Source: Clostridiales bacterium UBA6981 | Lineage (GTDB): Bacteria; Bacillota; Clostridia; Oscillospirales; Oscillospiraceae | Length of the DNA: 64,000 nucleotides | NCBI GenBank assembly: GCA_002450075.1 | Contig: DJYJ01000015.1 | Span: forward strand, 1-64,000 | Direction: 5' to 3' | In this document: in pieces, positions 8,521 to 17,477 of the stretch | Layout of the letters: every line of letters starts with the position of its first letter | Numbering within the stretch: the stretch's first letter is position 1 | Translations under genes and position numbers: made by a program | Notes under the pieces: generated by a model | Databases searched by the model: none | The model's input: the letters and a program-made list of their open reading frames with translations, nothing else | What the model was told of the DNA's origin: nothing

Positions 8521-10113
8521 TTACCGGATCACAAAGCCGTACACGTCGTTGACACCGAGCGAGGCCCGGATCGTCAGCACGCCGTCTTCCCAGGTAAAAG
8601 GCCAGTTTTCGCTCTCCACCGCGCTGCGCTGTTTCAAATCTTCGACCTCGGCGCGGTTGAGATAATCCGGCCTCCCCATCTCCTCCCAGAGCTTGAGAGG
8701 GTTGCCGTGCTCCTCGTCGATGCGCTTGACGGTCACGCTTTCGGGCTTCTCGGCAAGCTCCATGCGGATGACTGATTCTTCCTTCGGCAGATCGAGATTC
8801 TTCATCTTCTGGCGGAAGAGGATCACGTGAGTCTCATTTCCACCGGCAAAGGCTGCAATACCGATCTCTCCATCGGTGGCCTCCGGGCCGAGATCCAAGC
8901 GCGTGTCCGGCGCATCGGCCAGCAGCTTCATGCCGTAATAGACCGGCTTGGGGATGCCGCTCTGGCTGAGCAGACCGAAGCCGCCGTGAAACTCCTGCAC
9001 GAAGGGGTGCAGTTCTTCAAAAATATCACTGAAGCACCAGATGGAGCTGCCGTCGAGGTTGTCGGTCACGTCCAGCGCCGTTTTCACATCATAGGCTGCT
9101 ACCTTGCGTGTGTCGTTGGTGTAGGCGCCAAAGCCCGCGTTGCAGTTCCATTCGGTGTAGTACAGCGGCAGCTCGCCCGCCTGCCTGCGCACCACGGCGG
9201 AATTCCGGCGGAAGTTGTCATTGGGCATGTCAGTGGCCTCCGTCTGGTCGGGGTTAATGGTGCGAAGTCCGGCCAGCACGCTGCGGTCAGGCAGGGCCGC
9301 CAGCTGCTCGCCCATGCGCTGCATGCGCTCCAGCCAACTCTCGCCGCCCTCGGAGCCTTCGGCCTCCAGGTTGTCGCCCGTGCTTTCCACGCCGCCGATT
9401 GGATCGCCGGCGTACTGGTGGGTCGTGACAAAGTCCACGGGCACCGTATGCTCCCGGCAATAGGCCAAGAAGGAGGAGACCCACTTGCTGCCGCTGGTAG
9501 CGGGGCCGCCCACCTTCAGCTGCGGGTCGACCGCCTTGATCGCCCGGGCGGTGGTCTCATAGAGTTTGAAATAGGCCTCCCGATCCTCGGAGAAAAACAC
9601 CACCGGCAGATCCGGCTCGTTCCAGACCTCAAAGGGCCAGGAGCGCACTTCTTCCGCGCCGTAGCGGTGGATCAAGAAGCGGAGAAAACGCTGGATATAT
9701 CCTGCCCATGCCGCATGGTCGGCGGGCGTGTCGATACAGGGCCTGTAGTAAAACACGCCGTCCACCTGATTGCGGCTCATTTTCTTCGGCATGAAGCTCA
9801 GCTCCACCAGGGGCTTCATCCCGGCATCAAGGACATTATCATACGCGAGACCGCAGGCGCGGAAGTTCTCTTCGGTAAAGCTCTCAGCGCCGGGAGCCGG
9901 GAACAGCTCGGAGAGGCTGCAGACCGTGCGCATGTCGTCGTCAAAGATTCCGTGAAAGCGCACCCGCTCGATGCCCAGCGTGTCGTGGATGAACTTGAGC
10001 TGTTTCACATAGTCCGTGCGCAGCGCCAGCAGGGCATGGCCGCTGCCCACGCAGAACTGCCAGTGCTTCTTATTGGGGATACGCGGGAGATCGGCTGAGA
10101 TCGTAAATTCCAT
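8521..10113 (-). CDS. Glycoside hydrolase family 39 (beta-xylosidase type)
   Basis: A 530-residue GH39 TIM-barrel enzyme. The acid/base is Glu166 in WPFEVWNEPDLP and the nucleophile Glu321 in YYTEWNCN; RVRFHGIFDDD early in the barrel is typical of family 39. A C-terminal beta domain follows. An earlier ATG at 10122 overlaps the previous stop (ATGA), but AAAGGA lies directly against it, whereas the ATG at 10113 is correctly spaced, so I chose 10113. It has no signal peptide. Likely role: removing xylosyl or related residues from imported oligosaccharides, in the same transcript as the GH78 and GH3 genes. Confidence 0.9.
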   Translation of the reverse strand: MEFTISADLPRIPNKKHWQFCVGSGHALLALRTDYVKQLKFIHDTLGIERVRFHGIFDDDMRTVCSLSELFPAPGAESFTEENFRACGLAYDNVLDAGMKPLVELSFMPKKMSRNQVDGVFYYRPCIDTPADHAAWAGYIQRFLRFLIHRYGAEEVRSWPFEVWNEPDLPVVFFSEDREAYFKLYETTARAIKAVDPQLKVGGPATSGSKWVSSFLAYCREHTVPVDFVTTHQYAGDPIGGVESTGDNLEAEGSEGGESWLERMQRMGEQLAALPDRSVLAGLRTINPDQTEATDMPNDNFRRNSAVVRRQAGELPLYYTEWNCNAGFGAYTNDTRKVAAYDVKTALDVTDNLDGSSIWCFSDIFEELHPFVQEFHGGFGLLSQSGIPKPVYYGMKLLADAPDTRLDLGPEATDGEIGIAAFAGGNETHVILFRQKMKNLDLPKEESVIRMELAEKPESVTVKRIDEEHGNPLKLWEEMGRPDYLNRAEVEDLKQRSAVESENWPFTWEDGVLTIRASLGVNDVYGFVIR

Positions 10114-10118
10114 CGGGA

Positions 10119-11141
10119 TCATTCCTTTCTGGCGTCGTCTGCCGTCTTTTCCATCGCATCGAGCTGACGCTCGAGATCGCGGATCGTTTTCTCATCAAAT
10201 CCGCCCCAGGCGAGGATCTGCCCCAGCGTGATGACCTTCTCGGCGCTTTTGGGAAGAGCCATGCCCTCCTGCTTCTCCGGGATGAGCCGGGAAAGCAGCT
10301 CCGCCGTCGCGCTCTGCGTGCGCAGATAGGCTACGGTGCAGTTCAGATTCAGCTTTTCCTCGTGATTGCCGTTGATGGCGGAGCCGAAACGCGGCGCGGT
10401 CAGCCCGCTCGGGCCGAAGCCGCCCAGTACGTCCCCAAGCCACGAGATACTGTCGCCCACCCAGTGGGGATAGCGGCTGCAGCAGTCCTGCACGCCGAGG
10501 CTCTCGTCGCCGGTCGTCAGCCCGTGGGGGCCGTTGGAATAGATATGGCTTTCAAAAGCCACCTCATGGCGGCACAGCGCGTCGATCAGATGGATGCTGT
10601 TTTCCACAGGCACAAGATTGTCCGTGCGGGTGGCAAAGACAAAGCAGGGGCAGGTGGAGGCGTCCACCGCCGCGATCACGTCCGGCGCACTGGGCAGATA
10701 GTCTTTGGCGCACGCGCCGTCGATCACTGGGTAGCCGAGGATCGCCGCGTTGGGGCGTTCCCTGCTCATGGTCGCGGCGCAGGCGGCCAGATGCCCGCCC
10801 GCGGAAAAGCCGATGACCGCGATGCGGTCGCTTGCCACATGCCATTGCTCCGCGTTGGCGCGGATCATGCCCATGGCCTGCTCATAGTCGCGAAGCGGAT
10901 TGGGCCACCCGGCCTGCTCATTGAGCGAATAGCGCAGGATAAAGGCGTGATAGCCCGCCTTCAGATAGGCGTAGGCCACGGGCTCCGCCTCCCGGTCTGA
11001 GCAGAAATGGTAGCCGCCGCCGGGGATGATCAGCACGGCGGGACGAGAGGTGAGCGCGCCGAACTCGCCGCCCACGGGCTGGAGATAACTTGTCAGGGTA
11101 ACTTGCCGCTCTTCATTGAGCACGAAGGTCTCTGTTTTCAT
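10119..11141 (-). CDS. Alpha/beta-hydrolase esterase (xylan esterase / BD-FAE-like)
   Basis: A 340-residue alpha/beta hydrolase. The oxyanion segment is PGGGYHFCSDRE and the nucleophile elbow GFSAGG (Ser113). Asp174 in TRTDNLVPV and His206 in GPHGL complete the triad. The family includes acetylxylan and feruloyl esterases that deacylate hemicellulose or pectin fragments. The core would end near residue 230. About 100 further residues form an unusual helical tail (LPKSAEKVITLGQILAWGGF) of unknown role. There is no export signal. It lies between pgmB and GH39 with 6-base spacing and short overlap. The exact ester cleaved is unknown. Confidence 0.8.
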   Translation of the reverse strand: MKTETFVLNEERQVTLTSYLQPVGGEFGALTSRPAVLIIPGGGYHFCSDREAEPVAYAYLKAGYHAFILRYSLNEQAGWPNPLRDYEQAMGMIRANAEQWHVASDRIAVIGFSAGGHLAACAATMSRERPNAAILGYPVIDGACAKDYLPSAPDVIAAVDASTCPCFVFATRTDNLVPVENSIHLIDALCRHEVAFESHIYSNGPHGLTTGDESLGVQDCCSRYPHWVGDSISWLGDVLGGFGPSGLTAPRFGSAINGNHEEKLNLNCTVAYLRTQSATAELLSRLIPEKQEGMALPKSAEKVITLGQILAWGGFDEKTIRDLERQLDAMEKTADDARKE

Positions 11142-11147
11142 ACGCTC

Positions 11148-11792
11148 TTAACCGTCGACCACGTCTTCCAGCTCACAGAAGCTCGAAAGGTTCCAGTCGC
11201 CCGCGCCGTTTTTGGCCGCGTCGCCCACGCAGGCGACCTTCATGCCGGCGTTATGCCCGGCCTCGGCGCCAGAGACCGCGTCCTCCACCACCAGGCAGTC
11301 CTTCGGCTCCATGCCGACGAACTCCGCCGCCTTCAGAAAGACCTCAGGGTCGGGCTTGGAGCGGGAGATGTTGTTGCCGTCGGAAACCGCGTCGAAATAG
11401 CCCTCAAGGCCGATCTGATGCAGGATGAAGGGCGCGTTTTTCGACGAAGAGCCGATGGCCAGCTTCAGCCCGCGTGCGCGCAGCGCGTCGAGGGTGTTCT
11501 TCACCTCGTCGCTCAAGTCCGCCGTGCTCATCTCCTTGAGCGATTCACGGTAGATCTCGTTCTTCTCGGTGGCGAGAGCGAGCTTTTCCTCGTCCGAGAG
11601 AGCGGGGCCGGTATATTTCTCCAGCACGATCTCCAGACTCGCCATGCGGCTGACGCCGCGCAGACGGTTGTTGATGACGCGGTCAAAGGGAGTATTGAGC
11701 TTGTCGGCCAGGGCCTTCCAGGCGCGGTAATGGTATTCGTCGGTGGAGCAGATTACACCGTCAAGATCAAAAATGATGGCTTTAAACTGCAT
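11148..11792 (-). CDS. pgmB: Beta-phosphoglucomutase (HAD family)
   Basis: A 214-residue HAD phosphatase-fold protein. Motif I is FDLDGVICSTDEYHYRAW (Asp9 phosphorylated, Asp11 acid/base), motif II GSSSKN, and motifs III/IV KPDPEVF and VVEDAVSG. The cap carries RLRGVSR, the substrate-binding block of beta-phosphoglucomutases. It would convert beta-glucose-1-phosphate to glucose-6-phosphate. Its place among hydrolases suggests that part of the sugar enters metabolism as a beta-1-phosphate, though no glycoside phosphorylase is visible here. AAGGAGG lies 10 bases before the ATG. Confidence 0.88.
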   Translation of the reverse strand: MQFKAIIFDLDGVICSTDEYHYRAWKALADKLNTPFDRVINNRLRGVSRMASLEIVLEKYTGPALSDEEKLALATEKNEIYRESLKEMSTADLSDEVKNTLDALRARGLKLAIGSSSKNAPFILHQIGLEGYFDAVSDGNNISRSKPDPEVFLKAAEFVGMEPKDCLVVEDAVSGAEAGHNAGMKVACVGDAAKNGAGDWNLSSFCELEDVVDG

Positions 11793-11807
11793 GCCTGCTT
11801 TTCCTCC

Positions 11808-13562
11808 TTAATATTTCAGATAATCCTTCCCGCAATAGGGATCAACGGGGCTGACGCCCTTGAATTCGCTGCGGCCCATGATCTTTTCAACCACGGCCTT
11901 GTTGAACTGCGGGGCGCTGCTGTAAGAATTGATGAAGGTCTTGATCATCGGCGCGTCGAAGAGATGATAGGGATACGCGGTGCTGATCATCATGACCGGG
12001 ATCTCGGAGACGAGCCAGGGTGCGTCGTCGCCCATGCCGAAGGCCACGTTCCAGTTCAGGCGCAGGGTCGTGTTGTTCGAGGCATTTTGCATATTGACCA
12101 CATAGACATAGAGGTCATAGTTCTTCTTCATTTCCTCCACGCTGCGGTAAAGCTCGTACATCAGATATTTCTTCTCGGGGCTGAGGTTGGGATCGGTGAA
12201 GTCGGAGATGCCGATGCTGACGCGGCGGTCGCGCACCGTGACGGCAAAGCCCTCGGCCTCAAAGAGGCTCTTCCACTCCTGCACGAGCGCGTCGTCGGGA
12301 TCGGTGGATTTCTGGATGACGTTCAGGTACAGGCGCGGGTATTTCTTCGCCGAGATGGGCAGCAGATGCTGCGTGTCGTGCACCAGCGTGACGGCGCGGT
12401 CCGCCGTCTCGTCCGCCCAGGCGCGGAATTTTGCGCAGCCGACCGTGTCCAGCGCCTCTGCGCCCGGGACCAGCGTTCCCGCTGCCTGCTTTTCGGGCAG
12501 CTGCAGCGAGGCCTTGGTGGCGAGGATGCGTGTCACGGCCTCGTCGAGACGCTCGACGGAGAGGAGACCGTTCTTCACGCCCTCAAGCAGATAGCCATAG
12601 TCCTCCTCGAGGCTCTTGTTGAAGAGGATCATGTCCGCACCCGCCGCGATGCTCAGCGGGATCGCGCGGCTGCGCGGCATGGCGATGGTAAAGCCGACCA
12701 TGGCCGTGGAGTCGGTGGAAATGAGGCCGTTGAAGCCGAGCTCGCCGCGCAGAAGGCCGGTCAGCAGCTCGGGGCTGAGCGAGGCCGGCATCAGGCAGGC
12801 GGCTTTGTCGGCCGCGGGGTTGATGCGCTTTGCCCAGGCAGGCTGGGCAATGTGGCCGACCATGACGGTCTTGGCGCCCTTGTCGATCAGCGTCTTGTAG
12901 ACCTTGCCGTAGCTTGCCATCCACTCCTCGCAGCTGAGGGAATTGACGCTTGTGAGCAGGTGCTGGTCGCGCTCGTCCACGCCGTCGCCGGGGAAGTGCT
13001 TGATGGAGACGGCGACGCCGCACTCGTCCGCCGCGTCGAGATAGCGTGAGGCACAGGCGAGGACCCGCTCGGGGTCAGAGCCGAAGGTGCGGGTGTTGGT
13101 GATGGGGTTGTGGAACTCCCGGTCGATGTCCACGATCGGCGCAAAGGACCAGTTGAGACCCAGCGCCGCGCCCTCGGCGCAGGCGGTGTAGCCCATGCGA
13201 TAGGCAAATTCGCTGTCGTTTGCCGCCGCGACGGCCATCGGCGCGCCGAAGCTGGTGCCCTCCACGGCAAGACCATTACCGCCGGCCTCGGTGTTGGCGG
13301 CGAGCAGCAGCGGGATCTTCGCCAGGTTCTGGATGCGGCGGTGGGTCTCCTGGATCTCGGCCTTGAGACCCGGGCGGTACATCATGCCGCCCACGCCGAT
13401 CTCACAGACGAAATGGCGCAGCGCGCCCCCGTCGCTGGCAAAGCCCATGGGGCAGAAGACCTGCCCGGCCTTTTCCTCCAGGGTCATGGAGGCCAGGGTG
13501 TCCTTTACCCACCGGATCTGTTTGTCGTTCAAATAAAAGGGTCTGGCTTTCAGGTCGATCAT
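11808..13562 (-). CDS. Glycoside hydrolase family 3 (NagZ-like subgroup)
   Basis: A 584-residue GH3 enzyme. KHFPGDGVDERDQHLL around residues 188-203 matches the loop that carries the His-Asp acid/base dyad of beta-N-acetylhexosaminidases (His201 here), and Asp284 in GLISTDSTAMVG is the nucleophile. A C-terminal alpha/beta sandwich domain follows. The family contains beta-glucosidases, xylosidases and hexosaminidases. The dyad points to the NagZ-like branch, but the plant-glycan context means a different sugar is possible. No signal peptide is present, so it is not a secreted wall hydrolase. The ATG follows GGGAGGAACGACA. It lies 18 bases downstream of the rhamnosidase. Confidence 0.85.
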   Translation of the reverse strand: MIDLKARPFYLNDKQIRWVKDTLASMTLEEKAGQVFCPMGFASDGGALRHFVCEIGVGGMMYRPGLKAEIQETHRRIQNLAKIPLLLAANTEAGGNGLAVEGTSFGAPMAVAAANDSEFAYRMGYTACAEGAALGLNWSFAPIVDIDREFHNPITNTRTFGSDPERVLACASRYLDAADECGVAVSIKHFPGDGVDERDQHLLTSVNSLSCEEWMASYGKVYKTLIDKGAKTVMVGHIAQPAWAKRINPAADKAACLMPASLSPELLTGLLRGELGFNGLISTDSTAMVGFTIAMPRSRAIPLSIAAGADMILFNKSLEEDYGYLLEGVKNGLLSVERLDEAVTRILATKASLQLPEKQAAGTLVPGAEALDTVGCAKFRAWADETADRAVTLVHDTQHLLPISAKKYPRLYLNVIQKSTDPDDALVQEWKSLFEAEGFAVTVRDRRVSIGISDFTDPNLSPEKKYLMYELYRSVEEMKKNYDLYVYVVNMQNASNNTTLRLNWNVAFGMGDDAPWLVSEIPVMMISTAYPYHLFDAPMIKTFINSYSSAPQFNKAVVEKIMGRSEFKGVSPVDPYCGKDYLKY

Positions 13563-13580
13563 TGTCGTTCCTCCCGCTAT

Positions 13581-16325
13581 TTATAGTTTCAGTTCAAACA
13601 GCCGCTTTGTGCCGTCCCGCACCATCTGCGGATTAAAGCCCCGGAAGAACAGGAACTGCAGTTCGCCGAGACTCATGGCGAGGAATTCCGCATCGCCGGT
13701 CTCGATCAGGCCGAGGGCGAGAGGAAAATCCTCCCGCAGGAGCGCGAGCGCCTCGCCATCCTCCGCAAGCTCGCCGAGGCGGCTTTGCATGCTGTATTTC
13801 AGCCGGAAGTCGCGCTCCGGCGTATAGGTCTTTTCAAACACGCCCGCTTCCAGCTCCAGCGTTTCTCCTGTTCCGGGCAGGATCGCCTGGGCCGTACAGC
13901 CGAAGGGCACCTCAAAGCGGACGGTGAGCGTGCCGTCGGGGTTGATGCGCCAGGCCGAGCCCCACGCGCCGCTGACGGAGTCATAGCGCACGTCCAGCTC
14001 GCGCAGTCGCCAGGTGGGCTGCGGCGCGAAGCGGACGCGCTCGAAGCCCGGCGCGAGGCTTTGGATCCCCGCGAGGTCGCGGTAGACATACTCCATGACG
14101 GAGCCGTAGGAATAGTGGTTGAGGGAATTCATCTCCGTCCCGCTGATTGTACCATCATCCAGCACGGAATTCCAGCGTTCCCAGATCGTCGTCGCGCCCA
14201 GATTCACGCAGTGCATCCAGCCCGGGAAGCCCTCCTGGAACAGGAAGTAGGCCGCGAGATCCTCCATGCCGTTTTCGGCCAGCACGCGGCACATCATCGT
14301 CGCGCCGACGAAGCCGCCCTTGATTTTCCAGCAGTCCTTCTGCAGCCGCCGCCTGAGGCTCTCGACGATGCGCTCCTTATCCACGTACACGCCGAAGTTC
14401 AGGCACAGCAGATAGGCCGTCTGGGTATCGAGGCAGAGTCGGCCGGCCGGGGAGAAATACTCGTGCAGGATCGCTTCTCGGATCTGCGCCTGCAATTGCT
14501 CATAGCGCTCGGCGTCTGCGGCCTTGCCCAGCAGCTGGGCCGCGCGGGCGAGCTTCGAAGCGGTGGCGTAATAATACATACTCGCCACAAAGTGGTCGTC
14601 CGTGCCGCCTTTCATGCTCTGGGGCGTCACGCCGTCCTGGGCCAGCCAGTCGCCGAAATGGAAGCCGAAGTTCCACAGCCTGTGCCCGCCGTGCTCCTCG
14701 TCCTGGCGGAGGATCCACTCCAGCCAGTCGTGCATAAGAGGATAGCTCTCGCGCAGCGCGTCCCGGTCGCCGTAGGCGTCAAAGAGCGTCATGGGCAGAA
14801 AGCTCGCCACGTCGCCCCAGACGCTGCTGCCGCCGGGAAGACCGCCGAAGTTCGGCAGATAGTTGGCCACCGCGCCGCCGTTCTTCATCTGGTCGAGGCG
14901 CAGATCCTTGAGATACTTCCGATAGAACGCGCGGGTATCCATCTGGAAGCAGGCCGTGGGTGAAAAGACCTGGGCGTCGCCGGTCCAGCCCAGGCGCTCG
15001 TCGCGCTGGGGGCAGTCGGTCGGCATGTCTATGAAGTTCGAGCACTGGCCCCAGAAGGCGTTTGATGCCAGGCGGTTGAGCTTTTGATCAGACGAGGAGA
15101 AGCGGATCGCCGTGTCAAGATCAGAGTAGACCACGCGGCCGACAAAGTCCTCTGCCTTCACCTCGCCCGGCCAGCCCGTGACGCGCACATAGCGGAAGCC
15201 GAAATAGGTGAAGTGGGCGCGCACCGTCTCGCGCCGTCCGTCCGAGACATAGATCATCTGCACCTTCGCAGTGCGGTAGTTGTCGTTATAGAAGTTTTCG
15301 TTCTGCAAAATTTCACCGTGGTCGAGGACGATCCTTGTGCCCTTCGGGAAGTCCGCCGTGTATTCGACATAGCCCGTAAAGTTCTGGCCGAAGTCGAGAA
15401 CGGTTTCCCCTGCCGGGGTGCGGATCACCTCTTTGACCGGCAGACTGTCCTTCACCGTGACGGCGGGGCTGTAGCGGTCGCAGACGGGTCTGCTCTCCAA
15501 AACGGCAACTGGCTTGTCCGGGTTTTCTTTTTCTTCCCAAAGCAGACGGTCAAGCGTCTCGCCGTCATAGATGTCGGTCGCGGCAAAGTCGCTGCCGCGA
15601 TAGCGCCAGCTCGCGTCTGTTCCGAGGACGGTCTCGCTGCCGTCGGCAAAGACGACGCGCAGCTCCGCAAGCGCCGCGAAGCGGTCGCCATACACCTCCC
15701 GGGCGCCCTCATAGCCCAGGCGGCCCTTGTACCAGCCGTTGCCGCACAGGATCTCAAGCCGGTTCTCCCCGTCGCGCAGCAGCCCGGTCACGTCGTAGGT
15801 CTGCGCCTGGACGGCCTCGTTATAGTCGTTGCAGAAGGGCGCGAGAAGCTCCTCGCCGATCTTTTCCCCGTTGCAGGCAGCCTCGTAGAGACCGAGCCCG
15901 GTAACGTACAGCCGCGCCGAGACGGGTTTTTCCGCCAGCGAAAAGGCGCGGAAGAACAGCGGATGAAAGCTGTCATCCGGCTGCGTGCCGATCCAGGAGG
16001 CAGCAAAGGGCTCGCCCATCTTGCCGGTCTCGAACCAGCTGTCCGCCGCGGCGCTGTCTCCCGCGTCGCCGGTGACCTTTACGCGCAAGAAATAGCGTGT
16101 CCGCGGCCGCAGCGTCAGCTCGACGGGCAGCGCATGACGGCTGAGCTCTTTTTCTTCCTTCTTGAACAGAATATGTGTAAAATCCGCATCCGCCGCCACG
16201 ATGAGGCTTTCTCTGGTCGGGAATTTGCTCGGCGTATCCTCCACCTTCCAGGAGGCGGTGAGATACGGCAGCTCAAAGCCCATCGGCTCGCGGATGCCGT
16301 TGATTTTGATTTCCGAAATGATCAT
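13581..16325 (-). CDS. Alpha-L-rhamnosidase, glycoside hydrolase family 78
   Basis: A 914-residue GH78 enzyme: N-terminal beta-sandwich modules (about 1-390), the (alpha/alpha)6 barrel with the family signature DCPQRDERLGWTGDAQVF, and the segment GTEMNSLNHYSYGSV holding the second catalytic carboxylate. A C-terminal beta domain closes it. It cleaves terminal alpha-L-rhamnose from pectin side chains or plant glycosides. The ATG at 16325 follows AAAGGAG by 8 bases; longer openings upstream run into the intergenic sequence. It has no export signal. As the largest hydrolase of the operon it is the best clue that the imported sugar carries rhamnose. Confidence 0.92.
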   Translation of the reverse strand: MIISEIKINGIREPMGFELPYLTASWKVEDTPSKFPTRESLIVAADADFTHILFKKEEKELSRHALPVELTLRPRTRYFLRVKVTGDAGDSAAADSWFETGKMGEPFAASWIGTQPDDSFHPLFFRAFSLAEKPVSARLYVTGLGLYEAACNGEKIGEELLAPFCNDYNEAVQAQTYDVTGLLRDGENRLEILCGNGWYKGRLGYEGAREVYGDRFAALAELRVVFADGSETVLGTDASWRYRGSDFAATDIYDGETLDRLLWEEKENPDKPVAVLESRPVCDRYSPAVTVKDSLPVKEVIRTPAGETVLDFGQNFTGYVEYTADFPKGTRIVLDHGEILQNENFYNDNYRTAKVQMIYVSDGRRETVRAHFTYFGFRYVRVTGWPGEVKAEDFVGRVVYSDLDTAIRFSSSDQKLNRLASNAFWGQCSNFIDMPTDCPQRDERLGWTGDAQVFSPTACFQMDTRAFYRKYLKDLRLDQMKNGGAVANYLPNFGGLPGGSSVWGDVASFLPMTLFDAYGDRDALRESYPLMHDWLEWILRQDEEHGGHRLWNFGFHFGDWLAQDGVTPQSMKGGTDDHFVASMYYYATASKLARAAQLLGKAADAERYEQLQAQIREAILHEYFSPAGRLCLDTQTAYLLCLNFGVYVDKERIVESLRRRLQKDCWKIKGGFVGATMMCRVLAENGMEDLAAYFLFQEGFPGWMHCVNLGATTIWERWNSVLDDGTISGTEMNSLNHYSYGSVMEYVYRDLAGIQSLAPGFERVRFAPQPTWRLRELDVRYDSVSGAWGSAWRINPDGTLTVRFEVPFGCTAQAILPGTGETLELEAGVFEKTYTPERDFRLKYSMQSRLGELAEDGEALALLREDFPLALGLIETGDAEFLAMSLGELQFLFFRGFNPQMVRDGTKRLFELKL

Positions 16326-16404
16326 AGTTTTTTCTCCTTTACGGGAAAGCGGGAGGCGGTAGTTGCCGCCTCCCGCCGCAATTGGGTTGGAGTTATTTGC
16401 TCTT

Positions 16405-17412
16405 TCAGCTCTCGGTCTTTGCCGGCTTGTGCGTGGCAAAGAGCATGGCGAAGAGCTTTTTGATGTTGCCGGCCTGTCCGGCGACCAGGTTCACGAGGAA
16501 CACGAAGACGCCCATCATCGCGATGGAGACCGCCGAGCCCATCTCCGCCTTCAGCACGGCCTTGAGACCGAAGGTCATCATACAGATGGAAAGCGAGCCC
16601 ATGATGATGCCGATGGTGTCGCCGCAGAAGACGCCGATGTACAGTCCCACGAACACGGGGAGGATGTTGGAAAACAGCTCGCCCACCGTGGACAGGGAGG
16701 AGTAGGAGGCGTCATGCTTGCCGGTGGAGGCCCAGATCATGGTGGCAAAGCCGAAGATCAGGCCGGAGTAGACATAGGACAGGATGACGTTTTTGTTCTC
16801 ACTGATGCCGATGTTGACGGCCGCCTGCTGGTTCTGTGCCAGCAGCAGGCTCTGCTTGCCGGTGGTGGTCACGTAGCTGTAGAACGCATACACGGCCACA
16901 GCCCCGACGAAGGGGATCAGCACCAGGGGGAAGGTGGAGAGCTTTTTGATAAAGCTTACGGACACCAGGTTGATGCCGCCGCCGCCGAAGATCAGCGGGG
17001 TGATGGCCTCGTAGAGCAGGGCCATGCCCAGCGTGGCGATCATGATCGGCAGACGGCCGTAGACATACACCAGCGCCACGACCACGCTCAGCACCACGCA
17101 CACGACGAGGCACAGCACGCAGAAGAGCAGCGTGGAGCTGTTGGTACGGGACACGGTGCCCGCCACGATGGCCGCCACCAGCATGATGGCGCCGCCGGAG
17201 AAGTCAAAGCGTCCGTTTTTGAACTGGAGGCCGATGCCCATGGCGCAGGTGACGGAGACCGCGATATCCACGATCAGCGTCCGCCACATGGCAAGGGTGC
17301 CGAAATAGGTCTTGCCGTTGGCGTCGCAGATGATTTTCATAACGATGAACATCGCGACCGGGAGCATCAGCGTGCCGGCGATGCGTTTGAGAAGATCCAT
17401 ACCCTTATTCAT
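16405..17412 (-). CDS. Sugar ABC transporter permease (RbsC-like)
   Basis: A 335-residue membrane protein with about 9-10 hydrophobic helices. The segment GRFDFSGGAIMLVAAIVAG matches the RbsC/YjfF-type branched sugar permease family (BPD_transp_2). The ATG at 17412 follows GGAGG by 9 bases. It partners the second permease at 18776-19759 and the ATPase at 19771, so the transporter uses a heterodimeric pore. It is placed after the binding-protein gene and before GH78, and is probably read in the same transcript. Confidence 0.9.
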   Translation of the reverse strand: MNKGMDLLKRIAGTLMLPVAMFIVMKIICDANGKTYFGTLAMWRTLIVDIAVSVTCAMGIGLQFKNGRFDFSGGAIMLVAAIVAGTVSRTNSSTLLFCVLCLVVCVVLSVVVALVYVYGRLPIMIATLGMALLYEAITPLIFGGGGINLVSVSFIKKLSTFPLVLIPFVGAVAVYAFYSYVTTTGKQSLLLAQNQQAAVNIGISENKNVILSYVYSGLIFGFATMIWASTGKHDASYSSLSTVGELFSNILPVFVGLYIGVFCGDTIGIIMGSLSICMMTFGLKAVLKAEMGSAVSIAMMGVFVFLVNLVAGQAGNIKKLFAMLFATHKPAKTES

Positions 17413-17477
17413 GGAAGTCAGCCTCCAAACCGTATCAGACTTGCGGGGGAAAGTTTTTCGGGGATATGAGAGATCGC

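Noticed and set aside
11007..13049. 680-residue plus-strand frame
   Set aside because: Antisense shadow of pgmB and GH3; no ribosome binding site or domain.
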